NCBI GenBank assembly: GCA_964455095.1
Contig: CAYVUV010000066.1
Location: forward strand, 1 to 32,960
Length of the DNA: 32,960 bases
Direction of reading: 5' to 3'
Origin: CAYVUV01 sp964455095
GTDB taxonomy: Bacteria > Desulfobacterota > Binatia > HRBIN30 > CADEER01
The notes beneath the pieces are model-generated. The model had not been told where the DNA came from and searched no databases. It saw nothing but the letters and a program-made list of their open reading frames with translations. How positions within the stretch are numbered: the stretch's first letter is position 1; each line of letters starts with the position of its first letter. The position numbers and the translations under genes are program-made. Positions 7,140 to 14,762 of the stretch are shown in pieces.

Positions 7140-8027
7140 ATGAGCCGCGGGCGATGTGCAGCGTTCTACGAGGCGGCGGGTTACATCGTCGCGCGCACCG
7201 CCGGCGCCAGTTGGTACAATGCCAGCTCGTGGATCTATCGCAGCCTGCCTGATTCGCGCTGCATCGATCCGACGGAGGATGAGCTGCGGGAGCTGCTGGT
7301 CTCGCGGCGCCTGCTCGGAGTGGAGTTTGCCAACCGCCGCGGCCGCGGGTTGGCCAGCCACCGCTACTGTGCCCGCGGCGTCTATGACGAGCGCTCCCTG
7401 CACAGAACTTTCGAGCAGAGTGTGCGCCGCGGCCGGGCGACGTGCGTGGCGCGGGAACTGTCGTTCGACGAGCTCTTCCGATTCGGCATGCCCGTCAATC
7501 TCGACGTGCGCAACCGCCGGTGGGTCGATCCGCATCTCCTCGAGCCGGCGCTGTGGAGGCGATACTGCGAGGCGGGCAAGGCAACTCCGGGAATGGTGGT
7601 ATTCGGCTGCTTTGCCGGCGCCGAGCTGGCGTCGTGGATCGGCGGCGTGGTCGAGGAGGGAACCTGCTACGGGCTGCACATGATGTCGCGGGCCGACCTG
7701 CGCCCGCTGCGCCCGAACAATTTACTGTACTACGAGTTCACGCGCGCCATGTTGGCCCGCGATGATGTCGATTGCGTCACCACCGGTCTCGAGTCGACCC
7801 CACCCGCCGGCCGGATCGACCGTTTCAAGCGCTACGCCGGCTACACCAAGGAACCCTGCCACTTTGCCGCCGCCGTGCATCCGTTGATCGGGTCGACGTT
7901 GCGGACCAGGCCGGCTGCCCCCTTCCTCAGGTCGGCACGACGCCTGGTGGCGGCGCAGTCGCGGCTCTGGCGCGCATGCGATATTGCCCTGCTGGCGCAT
8001 GAGAGTCTCGAGCCAGCGCCGCGTTGA
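7140..8027 (+). CDS. FemAB/GNAT-like acyltransferase-fold protein
   Basis: 295-residue cytosolic protein resembling the FemAB-like GNAT proteins (BioF2-like, Acetyltransf_6) found in exopolysaccharide and lipid-modification clusters. The second half carries the best pattern: GMVVFGCFAGAELASWIGGV, the acyl-CoA/substrate-fold beta hairpin, then NNLLYYEFTRAMLARDDVDC and GLESTPPAGRIDRFKRYAGY, the typical helix and 'FK..G' ending. The N-terminal half is diverged. Start ATG 7140 has only a weak ribosome site (GAAAG). It converges on the GT4-GMC operon across a REP hairpin and probably shares a surface-glycan or glycolipid role with it. The donor and acceptor are unknown. Confidence 0.7.
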   Translation: MSRGRCAAFYEAAGYIVARTAGASWYNASSWIYRSLPDSRCIDPTEDELRELLVSRRLLGVEFANRRGRGLASHRYCARGVYDERSLHRTFEQSVRRGRATCVARELSFDELFRFGMPVNLDVRNRRWVDPHLLEPALWRRYCEAGKATPGMVVFGCFAGAELASWIGGVVEEGTCYGLHMMSRADLRPLRPNNLLYYEFTRAMLARDDVDCVTTGLESTPPAGRIDRFKRYAGYTKEPCHFAAAVHPLIGSTLRTRPAAPFLRSARRLVAAQSRLWRACDIALLAHESLEPAPR

Positions 8028-8070
8028 GGATCTCTCCAGGCTCCTCCGAGAGAGTTCAGGGCCGGGCAGG

Positions 8071-8118
8071 ACCTCCCCTAGCCCCTCCTTGGAAAGGAGG
8101 GGGACCGGAGAAGGCGGT
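8071..8118. repeat. REP-like palindrome, CCCCTCCTTGG type (single copy)
   Basis: ACCTCCCCTAGCCCCTCCTT followed by GGAAAGGAGGGGGACCGGAG. The inner CCCCTCCTT/AAGGAGGGG stem is a hairpin. The whole unit is nearly identical to 26582-26625. It sits between two convergent genes, where it could terminate both transcripts. Confidence 0.85.
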
Positions 8119-8148
8119 GCATGTGTGCGCGCAGGGGAACCGATTCTT

Positions 8149-9303
8149 TCAGGACCGAAGGACGTCTTGATACACATGGCCGACCTGGGCGGCGATCTTG
8201 GGCCAGGCGTAGTGCGCGCGGGCGAATTGACTGCAGGCGGCCGAGCTGGGCAGTCGCGTGCGACCGGTCAGCGCGGCGATGAGGCCGTCGGCTATCGCAC
8301 CGACGCTCGCGTCCGACAGCACGAGCTCCGCGGCGAGCCCGCGCACCACGTCGGGCAGCCCGCCGATGGGCGTGACGAGCACTGGCGTGCCTGCCGCGAG
8401 TGATTCGACGACGACCAGGCCAAAGCCTTCCAGCGCCACGGTGGGAACGATGCTCAGGTCGGCCGCTTGGTACATCAACGGGAGCCGCTCCTCCTCCACG
8501 TAACCCAGCAGCCGGACGTGTTCCTGCACACCCGCCGAGGCAATTCGAGCCTCGAGCTCCCTTGCCAGTCCACCCCATCCCGCAATCAGAATGAGCGCAT
8601 CGGGCACCGACTTGCGCACGCTGTGCACGGCCGAAATAAGCCGGTCGAGTCCCATGCGGCGCACCAACCTTCGCACGGCCAGCACGATCGGGCGGTCGAG
8701 CGGCCACCCGAGCATGCGGCGCGCGTCTTGGCGGGTACCGGCGGCAGCGAATCGATCCACGTCCACACCGCCGGGGATGACGCGTATGCGATCCGGCGCC
8801 ACCCCGTACGACTGCTCCAGCACGCTAGCAAACGCGTGCGAGAGGGCGATGCACCGCGTCGCCCGGCCGTACACCGTGCGCTCGATCAACGCCCGCGCCC
8901 ACGCGCTCCCGCGTCCGCTTCCCTCCACCATGGATTCCTCTGCCCAGGGGCCGTGAAAATGAACGATCCACGGCCGCTCTCGCAGGCTGCCGAGCAGCGG
9001 GAAGGCGCAGGGTGCGAAGTGCGCCACCGGCACCATCTCGGGAGCCCGTTGCAGTTGGGCGCGCACCTCTCGCCGCACGCCGATCCAATTCCGGATGGTT
9101 GAGTCGGCCGGGTGGCCGAAGGAAGTGACCACGCCAGATGTGTCTCGCGCGGCGCGCAGCGAGCCGCTGACCAGGCCGCGCACGTCCACTCCGACCCCTG
9201 GGAGATGTCGCACCAGCTCGCAGAAGTACCGATCGACACCGCCCGCGTGCTCGGGAAACCATCCCATCCCGATCTGCAGGGTCGTCACACTACACATCTC
9301 CAT
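8149..9303 (-). CDS. Glycosyltransferase family 4 (GT-B fold)
   Basis: 384-residue GT-B enzyme of the GT4 family. The N-terminal acceptor half opens with LQIGMGWFPEHAGGVDRYFCE, the typical 'GG-x-x-R/Y' start. The C-terminal donor half shows RVIPGGVDVDRF, then AVRRLVRRMGLDRLI, and the donor-binding EGFGLVVVESLAAGTPVLVT with its E-x7-E arrangement, followed by GGLPDVV. It probably transfers a hexose from a nucleotide sugar to a glycan or lipid at the inner face of the membrane. Start ATG 9303 shares bases with the stop of the small upstream gene (TGATG), so the two are translationally coupled; ATG 9297 is a less likely alternative. Acceptor unknown. Confidence 0.93.
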   Translation of the reverse strand: MEMCSVTTLQIGMGWFPEHAGGVDRYFCELVRHLPGVGVDVRGLVSGSLRAARDTSGVVTSFGHPADSTIRNWIGVRREVRAQLQRAPEMVPVAHFAPCAFPLLGSLRERPWIVHFHGPWAEESMVEGSGRGSAWARALIERTVYGRATRCIALSHAFASVLEQSYGVAPDRIRVIPGGVDVDRFAAAGTRQDARRMLGWPLDRPIVLAVRRLVRRMGLDRLISAVHSVRKSVPDALILIAGWGGLARELEARIASAGVQEHVRLLGYVEEERLPLMYQAADLSIVPTVALEGFGLVVVESLAAGTPVLVTPIGGLPDVVRGLAAELVLSDASVGAIADGLIAALTGRTRLPSSAACSQFARAHYAWPKIAAQVGHVYQDVLRS

Positions 9304-9599
9304 CAGCCTGCCAACGATCGCAACGCAGCCAGCCGCGCTTCGCTGCGCGACAGGATCCAACCGCCCACCTGCACGACTTCACCCGCCGCGAATTCGGCCC
9401 GAATCCGACTCGTGAGCTCGCCGGTCGGATCAGCGCAATCGGCGACAGCCACGTCGGCCGACAGCAACCGACGCAGGATCTCCACGTCGCGTTCCTGCGG
9501 GAACGCGAGCAGGTAGCTCTCTCCGACGGCGCGAGACCCGGCGGATCCCGGCAGCGCGGCCAGCCAGTGATCCACCAGCGAGGGGCCCGTGGCGGTCAT
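9303..9599 (-). CDS. Small conserved-looking protein coupled to GMC oxidoreductase and GT4
   Basis: 98 residues, no signal peptide or membrane segment. It has an N-terminal helix-rich half (VDHWLAALPGSAGSRAVGES, ERDVEILRRLLSADV) and ends EVVQVGGWILSRSEARLAAL. That 'G-W-x-L-S-x-x-E-A' ending is one I associate with small proteins found beside GMC-type oxidoreductases, but I cannot name the family. Start ATG 9599 overlaps the GMC stop (ATGA), and its own stop overlaps the GT4 start. This tight three-gene coupling implies that the three products act together, perhaps with this one as an accessory subunit. Confidence 0.7.
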   Translation of the reverse strand: MTATGPSLVDHWLAALPGSAGSRAVGESYLLAFPQERDVEILRRLLSADVAVADCADPTGELTSRIRAEFAAGEVVQVGGWILSRSEARLAALRSLAG

Positions 9600-11263
9600 C
9601 GCAGGACGGCTCTCAGATGGTCGGCGAGGCGGAACGCCAGAGCGAGCAGGGTGAGGGTTGGATTGGCGTATCCGCCGGTGGGAAAAACCGAGCTGCCGGC
9701 AATGTACAGGTTGTCGAGACCATGCACCCGGCAATCCGCGTCGACGACGCCGGTGCTTGGACTGGCGGACATCCTGGTGGTCCCCATGTGGTGGGCTCCG
9801 CCGACGATGCGATCCTTCCATTCAGTATTGCCCGCCGGCGGCACCCAGACCCGGCCGATCCCGGACCGACCGACCGAACGCGCGAACAGCCGGCAGGCCT
9901 GCTCGATGCTGTCGGTGTCTTGCGCGGTCAGCCGCCAATCCAGCTTTGCGCGCGGGACACCCATGGCGTCGCGCGCGTCATCGAGCAGCACCCGACTGGA
10001 GGGATTGGGTGTTTGCTCGCTGCGGCAGTAGATCCGATAGAGCGGCAACGCTAACGCTGACGGCAGCGGCACTCGACTGCTCCCCGTTTCGATCTGCCGG
10101 AGGAATTGGTGGACGAGTCGGCTGAAGTCGTACTGCCGATCCTTGAGCGGCAGCCGGCGGAGCAGCGGCTCCACTCGCAGGAGCCTCTCGAAGGCGCGGG
10201 GGTGGCGCTCCTGGAGCAGGCGCTGGAGGCGAATCAGGTTGCGGACGATCGGGCGCGGCCAGGCGTCAAGGATTCCGCCGGCGATCAGCTCGGTCAGCAT
10301 GCCGTCAACGTACCCCGGCGGATCCAGCGAGAGGGAGATACCGAGCAGACACTGCTCGCGCCGCAGCCGTTCGCTCGCAACGTGGACCCCCTTCAGCTCA
10401 ACCGGCCCGTGGTGATGCTTGACGTAGAACCTGCCGGTGAACGACGGGTCGGCGGAAAGGAAATGGCCGAATGCGATGTGCGGGTGTTCGAGAAAATAGC
10501 GACCGACGAGGTCGTGGTCGTTGCCGAGTCCGGCGCGCAGGCGCGAATTCGAAGCCAGAAGCAGGCGGGGATTCTCGATGCCCCCGGTGGCCAGCACGAA
10601 GGCGCGGGCGGAAATCTTGAACTCGTTGCGGCGCAGCGACGCGACGCGCAGGTGGCCGACGGCACGGACCGATTCGGTCGGTATGATCTCCAGCACATTG
10701 CTGCGCAGGAGCGTGGTGATCTTGGCGGATTCGAGGAGCTCTTGCCGGTATCGCCTGCCGAACTGCGTCGGGGGGCTGCTGAACTGGAAGACTGCGGCCG
10801 GAAACTCATCCGCAGGAAGAGGCAACGGGGCCTCTGCCGGTGTCTGCCATTGCTGCACATTGTAGTCCGGCGGTCCGAGCTCGCAGAACTGGTGCGCGGG
10901 CGCGAAATACGGCTCCAACTCGCTGCGCGAGAACGGCCACCCGCTGTCCGCCACCCAGGTCCGTCGCTCGAAGTCGCCCTCATCGAGCGGCCGGCACCAG
11001 CCACCCCATCGAGCGCCCGTTCCTCCAAAGGACCGCACCCGGGGCACGTCGAGGTTCCAATAGCTGCGGCCGATATTCCTCCCGGCGTACAACTGCTGCG
11101 TGCGCCGGTGCGGTCGCAACCCGCCGCTCTCCACCAGCCCGATGGACATGCCGGAGTTCGCCAGGCGGTGCGCGATCGCCAAGCCGGCCGGCCCGGCCCC
11201 GATGATACAGAGGTCGAACTGCATCTCAGCGCCAGCGGCGACGTTCCGTCCATCTACGAGCAT
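9596..11263 (-). CDS. GMC-family FAD-dependent oxidoreductase
   Basis: 555-residue flavoprotein. The FAD dinucleotide-binding motif is CIIGAGPAGLAIAHRL (GAGPAG at residues 22-27), with an ESGG acidic end at beta-2. The C-terminal GMC_oxred_C region has GGAHHMGTTRM, with the active-site His, followed by GVVDADCRVHGLDNLYIAGS and the NPTLT ending. It oxidises an alcohol or sugar hydroxyl with FAD. I keep ATG 11263 because MLVDGRN ahead of the motif resembles the start of related proteins; ATG 11224 is a shorter alternative. First gene of the coupled operon with the 98-residue protein and GT4, so it plausibly acts on a glycan or sugar precursor. Confidence 0.92.
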   Translation of the reverse strand: MLVDGRNVAAGAEMQFDLCIIGAGPAGLAIAHRLANSGMSIGLVESGGLRPHRRTQQLYAGRNIGRSYWNLDVPRVRSFGGTGARWGGWCRPLDEGDFERRTWVADSGWPFSRSELEPYFAPAHQFCELGPPDYNVQQWQTPAEAPLPLPADEFPAAVFQFSSPPTQFGRRYRQELLESAKITTLLRSNVLEIIPTESVRAVGHLRVASLRRNEFKISARAFVLATGGIENPRLLLASNSRLRAGLGNDHDLVGRYFLEHPHIAFGHFLSADPSFTGRFYVKHHHGPVELKGVHVASERLRREQCLLGISLSLDPPGYVDGMLTELIAGGILDAWPRPIVRNLIRLQRLLQERHPRAFERLLRVEPLLRRLPLKDRQYDFSRLVHQFLRQIETGSSRVPLPSALALPLYRIYCRSEQTPNPSSRVLLDDARDAMGVPRAKLDWRLTAQDTDSIEQACRLFARSVGRSGIGRVWVPPAGNTEWKDRIVGGAHHMGTTRMSASPSTGVVDADCRVHGLDNLYIAGSSVFPTGGYANPTLTLLALAFRLADHLRAVLR

Positions 11264-11419
11264 ATGATCGAGAGGCGTACGCCTGGCATATTTCGCCCGA
11301 ACTACCAGATCATCCCGACGTGTGCGTTATCGAGGATTCTGCGGTGAGCACGACGGAGGACGCGAGGCGTGCGGCGGTGACGGCCCCTGTAGCACGAGGC
11401 GGTAGGCGTTGTAGAGGAC

Positions 11420-11552
11420 GCGGGTGCAGGTCGAGACGTCGTAGAACAACTCGCCGCTAGGCGCCCGCAGCGGGCCGGTGACGAGCGCCCGGTTGTCCGA
11501 CCAGTGGATCACCCGCTCGTTCTGCAGGTCGTACGGGCACAAGAGGGGACGG
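11420..11552 (-). pseudogene. Fragment of glycoside hydrolase gene (catalytic-acid region)
   Basis: On the minus strand it encodes YDLQNERVIHWSDNRALVTG, against YDLQNEPVIHWSDSRSLVTG in the intact gene at 12951-14216. The NEP motif has become NER. Homology covers about 100 bases (compare 13636-13735) and then breaks. On its high-coordinate side it is joined to AAGAGGGGACGG, a word from the gene's 5' end, which suggests an internal deletion. No translatable whole. Confidence 0.85.
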
Positions 11553-11702
11553 CGGGTTCACCGAGGGTTTTCCCCAACTGTGAAAGCTTGGTGGCCCAGG
11601 GTAATGACGTCCCAATCGATGGGAAGCGACCACGCGAGCCGGGCATGTGACCGTCGCGTGGCCCGCGGAGCTTGCGCACCGCCGCGCAACGAGGTGTGTC
11701 CA
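11553..11702. other. Short gap ahead of the 129-residue protein gene
   Basis: Together with the fragment at 11420-11552, it fills the 439-bp space between the GMC gene and the next gene. I see no gene in it and no clear promoter, although it must contain the start of the plus-strand transcript that follows. Confidence 0.4.
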
Positions 11703-12092
11703 ATGAGCGAAAAGTCGAAACGAGAGCAGGCCAAGGAAAGACTCCAAGCGCTGGGAGAGCGCGCCAACCAGGAGCGAGGTCGTATCCAGATCGCGGGGCG
11801 TGGGTATACCGATCAGGACAAGGCGCGACTTGACCTACTCGACAAGGTGCTCTCCGCGATCGACGCGGGGCTCGCCGCGCTCGCATTTGGGGAGCGGCTC
11901 GACGCCGCGCTGGACTCCGTCGTCGACCGTCTGCATGGGCCGCTCCAGGCCCTCGTGGAGGGATGGCACGAGCCGCCTTCCGAGGGCGATGCCGAGTTGG
12001 CGGGGCATGCTGAGGCTCGAGTCCGGAGTGCGGTCCATGATCTTTCGGCCATCGGCTCTTCCGTGGCCGCGACGACGCTGCCTTCGATCTAG
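11703..12092 (+). CDS. Hypothetical protein, charged N-terminus, helix-rich
   Basis: 129 residues that I do not recognise. It starts MSEKSKREQAKERLQALGER, very rich in Lys, Arg and Glu and probably a long helix or coiled coil. The middle (DLLDKVLSAIDAGLAALAFG, LDAALDSVVDRLHGPLQAL) consists of amphipathic helices. No signal peptide. Start ATG 11703 follows GAGGTG at a reasonable distance; the frame upstream of it is repeat remnant. It lies 109 bp before the peptidoglycan hydrolase on the same strand and could be its partner, chaperone or regulator, but only the position supports this. Confidence 0.65.
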   Translation: MSEKSKREQAKERLQALGERANQERGRIQIAGRGYTDQDKARLDLLDKVLSAIDAGLAALAFGERLDAALDSVVDRLHGPLQALVEGWHEPPSEGDAELAGHAEARVRSAVHDLSAIGSSVAATTLPSI

Positions 12093-12201
12093 GGATGAGC
12101 CGCGCGAGCCGGGTCGTCGCCACAGCGTCGCGACCGCAGTCACGATGCAACACCTGGTCCCGAAACCTCATGACGTCAACAATCACGGATAGGAGGATCG
12201 A

Positions 12202-12912
12202 ATGCCATCAGGAAGAGACCTTCTGAAACTTGCGGAAACGCGGCTCGCCGAGAAGTACGTCAATGTGCTCGTGCCCAAGGACAACCCCAATTGGCACGGG
12301 CCATGGGATTGTGCTGAGTTCGCCTCATGGGTGGTCTATCAGAAAGTAGGTAGGCTCTATGGATGCACGGATAACAACGGGAATCCGGCGACCACAGAGG
12401 CCTACTCCGGAGCGTGGGTGCGCGACGCCAAGAACGGAACGTTGGGCGTGACGGATCAGGGCGCGGCGAATACGACACCAGGGGTGATTCTAATACGCAA
12501 GCCGCCGACTCCGGGTGCAATGGGACACATAGCCATCACCGACGGTCAGGGCGGTACCGTCGAAGCGGCTGGGGTGAATCTCGGAGTGCGGCGTGGAAAA
12601 GTCGAAGGTCGACTGTGGCACTTCTGCAGCACGATTCCAGGGGTTACGTACACGGGCAGTGGTTCAGTTGTTCCACCAAAGCCGCTTCCCTACCTCCTGA
12701 CTCTGGAGGACCCGAACATCACGTCACCGCTGGTCAAGGTCGTTCAGCGCGCCCTGAAGGCGGTAGGTCTCGATCCGGGCAAGATCGACGGCGCTTATGG
12801 GCCGCATACAGTGGCCGCCGTTGTGGCCTTCCAAACACTTAACAAGCTGGTGGCGGACGGGATAGTTGGGCCCGCTACCGCAAAGAAGCTTGGCGTTGAC
12901 TGGCCGGCTTGA
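12202..12912 (+). CDS. CHAP/NlpC-like cysteine peptidase with peptidoglycan-binding domain
   Basis: 236 residues. The N-terminal 1-150 looks like a papain-fold cell-wall amidase or endopeptidase: catalytic Cys37 in PWDCAEFASWVVY and His109 in AMGHIAITDG, with NLGVRRGKVEG following. After a Pro-rich linker (VVPPKPLPYL), residues about 172-230 form a PG_binding_1 domain (VKVVQRALKAVGLDPGKIDG, YGPHTVAAVVAFQ, VADGIVGPATAKKLG). It should cleave peptide bonds or amide links of peptidoglycan. There is no signal peptide or membrane segment, so it needs lysis or another export route. Start ATG 12202 follows TAGGAGGATCGA, a strong ribosome site. Less GC-rich than its neighbours, suggesting transfer, for example from a phage. 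Confidence 0.85.
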   Translation: MPSGRDLLKLAETRLAEKYVNVLVPKDNPNWHGPWDCAEFASWVVYQKVGRLYGCTDNNGNPATTEAYSGAWVRDAKNGTLGVTDQGAANTTPGVILIRKPPTPGAMGHIAITDGQGGTVEAAGVNLGVRRGKVEGRLWHFCSTIPGVTYTGSGSVVPPKPLPYLLTLEDPNITSPLVKVVQRALKAVGLDPGKIDGAYGPHTVAAVVAFQTLNKLVADGIVGPATAKKLGVDWPA

Positions 12913-12924
12913 AAAGCTTGAAAA

Positions 12925-12966
12925 GGGTCATCGGAGACGCTCCCAGCTCTTTAGCTTTCTGTGTCA
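12925..12966 (+). repeat. Dispersed GACGCTC repeat, copy B
   Basis: GGGTCATCGGAGACGCTCCC followed by AGCTCTTTAGCTTTCTGTGTCA. The GACGC ... GTGTC ends can pair with a G-T wobble. It overlaps the last bases of the glycoside hydrolase gene, which ends at 12951 on the minus strand. Confidence 0.6.
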
Positions 12967-14216
12967 GCACGCGTCCGACATGCCGTCGCGCCGCGAACTT
13001 CGTCGCGCCAACACGCGAGCGTTGCGGCGTACGTCTCGACGCCGGTCCGATGGCGCCGATCCGACGACGGGCGCGCGCGGCGCAGCGCGGCGGGGGGGCC
13101 GAAGTACGCCGTGAGCCAGCCGGCGGCGCGGTCGCGAGTGGCGGCCAGGATGGCCTTCACGACCGTGCGGGCCGAGACGCGGCGCGGCGTGTTCAGCGGG
13201 AAGAACTCTTCGATCAGCAGGGGCTTGTCGGACGGCAACGCCTCGACCTGCTGGCGCCAGGCGGTGCGGTTGGTCGCGACGAAAGGCCGATGCGCGGCGA
13301 CTGGCTGCGGATACAGGTGCACGGAGTAGAAATCGACAGCCTGTGCCATCACGGACGGATCGAACGCGCCGACGGTGATCAGGTGATGCGGATCTTCGTG
13401 GCGGATCGACGTGGCGAGTCGTTGCGCCCACGCCGACAGGAGCTGGCAGTGGAACCCGATGTAGTCGCCATAGCGCGGATCGCGGGCGCTGCTGCGCGGA
13501 CGCGCGATCGCCGACCATGATTCGCCCCGGCGGGGATAGTCCGACCAGCGCGCGGCCAGGGCGCTCTCGCGCCGAAAGCGGCGGTGGATGTGGCGCGTCC
13601 ACTGCCGTTGGATCTGCCGATAGTGTCGGTGGACATAGTAGAAGACCTCTCCGCTCGGTGTGCGCAGCGGGCCGGTGACGAGCGACCGACTGTCCGACCA
13701 GTGGATCACCGGCTCGTTCTGCAGGTCGTAGGCAAAGATACACGATTCCGAACGGCCGCGGCGCGCGAGCGCGCGCCAGAAGGTCATCTCGGCGCGCTCG
13801 ATTGTCTCATCGCTGGCGCGCCGCAACCAGGCTGGTACCCCCTTCGCGCGGATGAGCGCCAGGCCGGTCAAGATGAGCCGCAACCGATTGCGCTCGGCGG
13901 CGCGGAACAGCACGCCCAGTCGCCGCAGGGCTCTGGCGTCGGCGTCCCGTGGACCTTTCAAGAACATACCGGTCGGGAGAAACACGCGTACGGTGTTCGC
14001 CCCCAGACGCCGCATCGCGGCGAGATCAGCCGCGATCTGGTCCGGTCGGTGCTCGAGCAGATCTTCGAGCCGCACGACCCGCCCGTCGAGTATGGTCCAG
14101 TCGTAGTTGAATCCGCGCGGAACGAAGGCCCGCCGCCGCTTGCCGACCGACACGAAGCGCTGGCCGGAAGTGCCGACGGAAGAGAGGGGACGGATCCGAT
14201 TCGCCCGGGTCGGCAT
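12951..14216 (-). CDS. GH5-like glycoside hydrolase (cellulase/mannanase clan)
   Basis: 421 residues, probably a (beta/alpha)8 barrel of clan GH-A. The fold start is RRAFVPRGFNYDW, with LGANTVRVFLPTGMFL as the strand-2/3 region. The acid/base Glu lies in FAYDLQNEPVIHW (NEP motif) at the end of strand 4, and the candidate nucleophile Glu is in KPLLIEEFFPLNTP at strand 7, with DFYSVHLYP at strand 6. It should hydrolyse a beta-linked polysaccharide. I choose ATG 14216 (MPTRANRIRPLS), because a decayed copy at 15980-16139 preserves the same start; the frame further upstream is low-complexity. No classical signal peptide is seen. The C-terminal about 40 residues are Arg-rich and diverged. Confidence 0.8.
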   Translation of the reverse strand: MPTRANRIRPLSSVGTSGQRFVSVGKRRRAFVPRGFNYDWTILDGRVVRLEDLLEHRPDQIAADLAAMRRLGANTVRVFLPTGMFLKGPRDADARALRRLGVLFRAAERNRLRLILTGLALIRAKGVPAWLRRASDETIERAEMTFWRALARRGRSESCIFAYDLQNEPVIHWSDSRSLVTGPLRTPSGEVFYYVHRHYRQIQRQWTRHIHRRFRRESALAARWSDYPRRGESWSAIARPRSSARDPRYGDYIGFHCQLLSAWAQRLATSIRHEDPHHLITVGAFDPSVMAQAVDFYSVHLYPQPVAAHRPFVATNRTAWRQQVEALPSDKPLLIEEFFPLNTPRRVSARTVVKAILAATRDRAAGWLTAYFGPPAALRRARPSSDRRHRTGVETYAATLACWRDEVRGATACRTRADTES

Positions 14217-14762
14217 GGAGCCTCGGCGACGCCGCCGCGCGTCGATGGGCCACGGGATAGCAGAACCCGCCGCTCGGGGGCCAACACTCATCCGTGTCAC
14301 CGGGGTACCTCGTGTGGATTTTGGGCCAAAGGCGGCAGAAGGTGCTCCACCCGCGGCGCAGAAGGACGTGCGAGTAGGCCCCGGATGTTTGGCGGCTCTT
14401 GGGAGCTTCGCTTTGTCCGTGTGGCGAGTGCTTCTCTTCTCGCGGGCGGTGAAGGTACTTCTCAAGGAAGCGGTCGCGCAGGCACGTAGTTTGAGTTTTT
14501 CAACTGGGTGTGGAAGATCGCGACCAGATCGAGGGTTCAATGCGTCCCATTGTGGTTCGCCCGATCGCCGGCGCCATCGAATGGCGACGACGCGTCAATG
14601 GGAGATGCTGAACAGAAGCTATGAGAGGGATACGCGAAAGGATTCACCCACCGCTGATCCCCGCGTTTTGTCGTGTCCCAAGACAGCTTGATTGAAGCTC
14701 CACTGCTTCGCCGGCGCCGAGGGCCGATCGTGCCGACGAACCCTGCTTAGTCGGAGGTTATC
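14217..14762. other. 546-bp stretch without a gene
   Basis: It holds copy 2 of the short dispersed module (14328-14377) and otherwise only random short frames. The promoters for the glycoside hydrolase (minus) and the phosphatase-fold gene (plus) must lie here, but I see no convincing hexamers. Confidence 0.45.
14328..14377 (+). repeat. Short dispersed module, copy 2 (noncoding)
   Basis: CCAAAGGCGGCAGAAGGTGC and the following about 30 bases match 7026-7077 at most positions. Translated in the same phase it gives PKAAEGAPPAAQKD, against PKAAEGAPPDARKD there. No DUF2442 domain precedes it here. Confidence 0.7.

Noticed and set aside
11509..12186. Minus-strand frame over the 129-residue protein
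   Set aside because: No family and poor codon pattern; the plus-strand frame has a fair ribosome site and a sensible helical protein.
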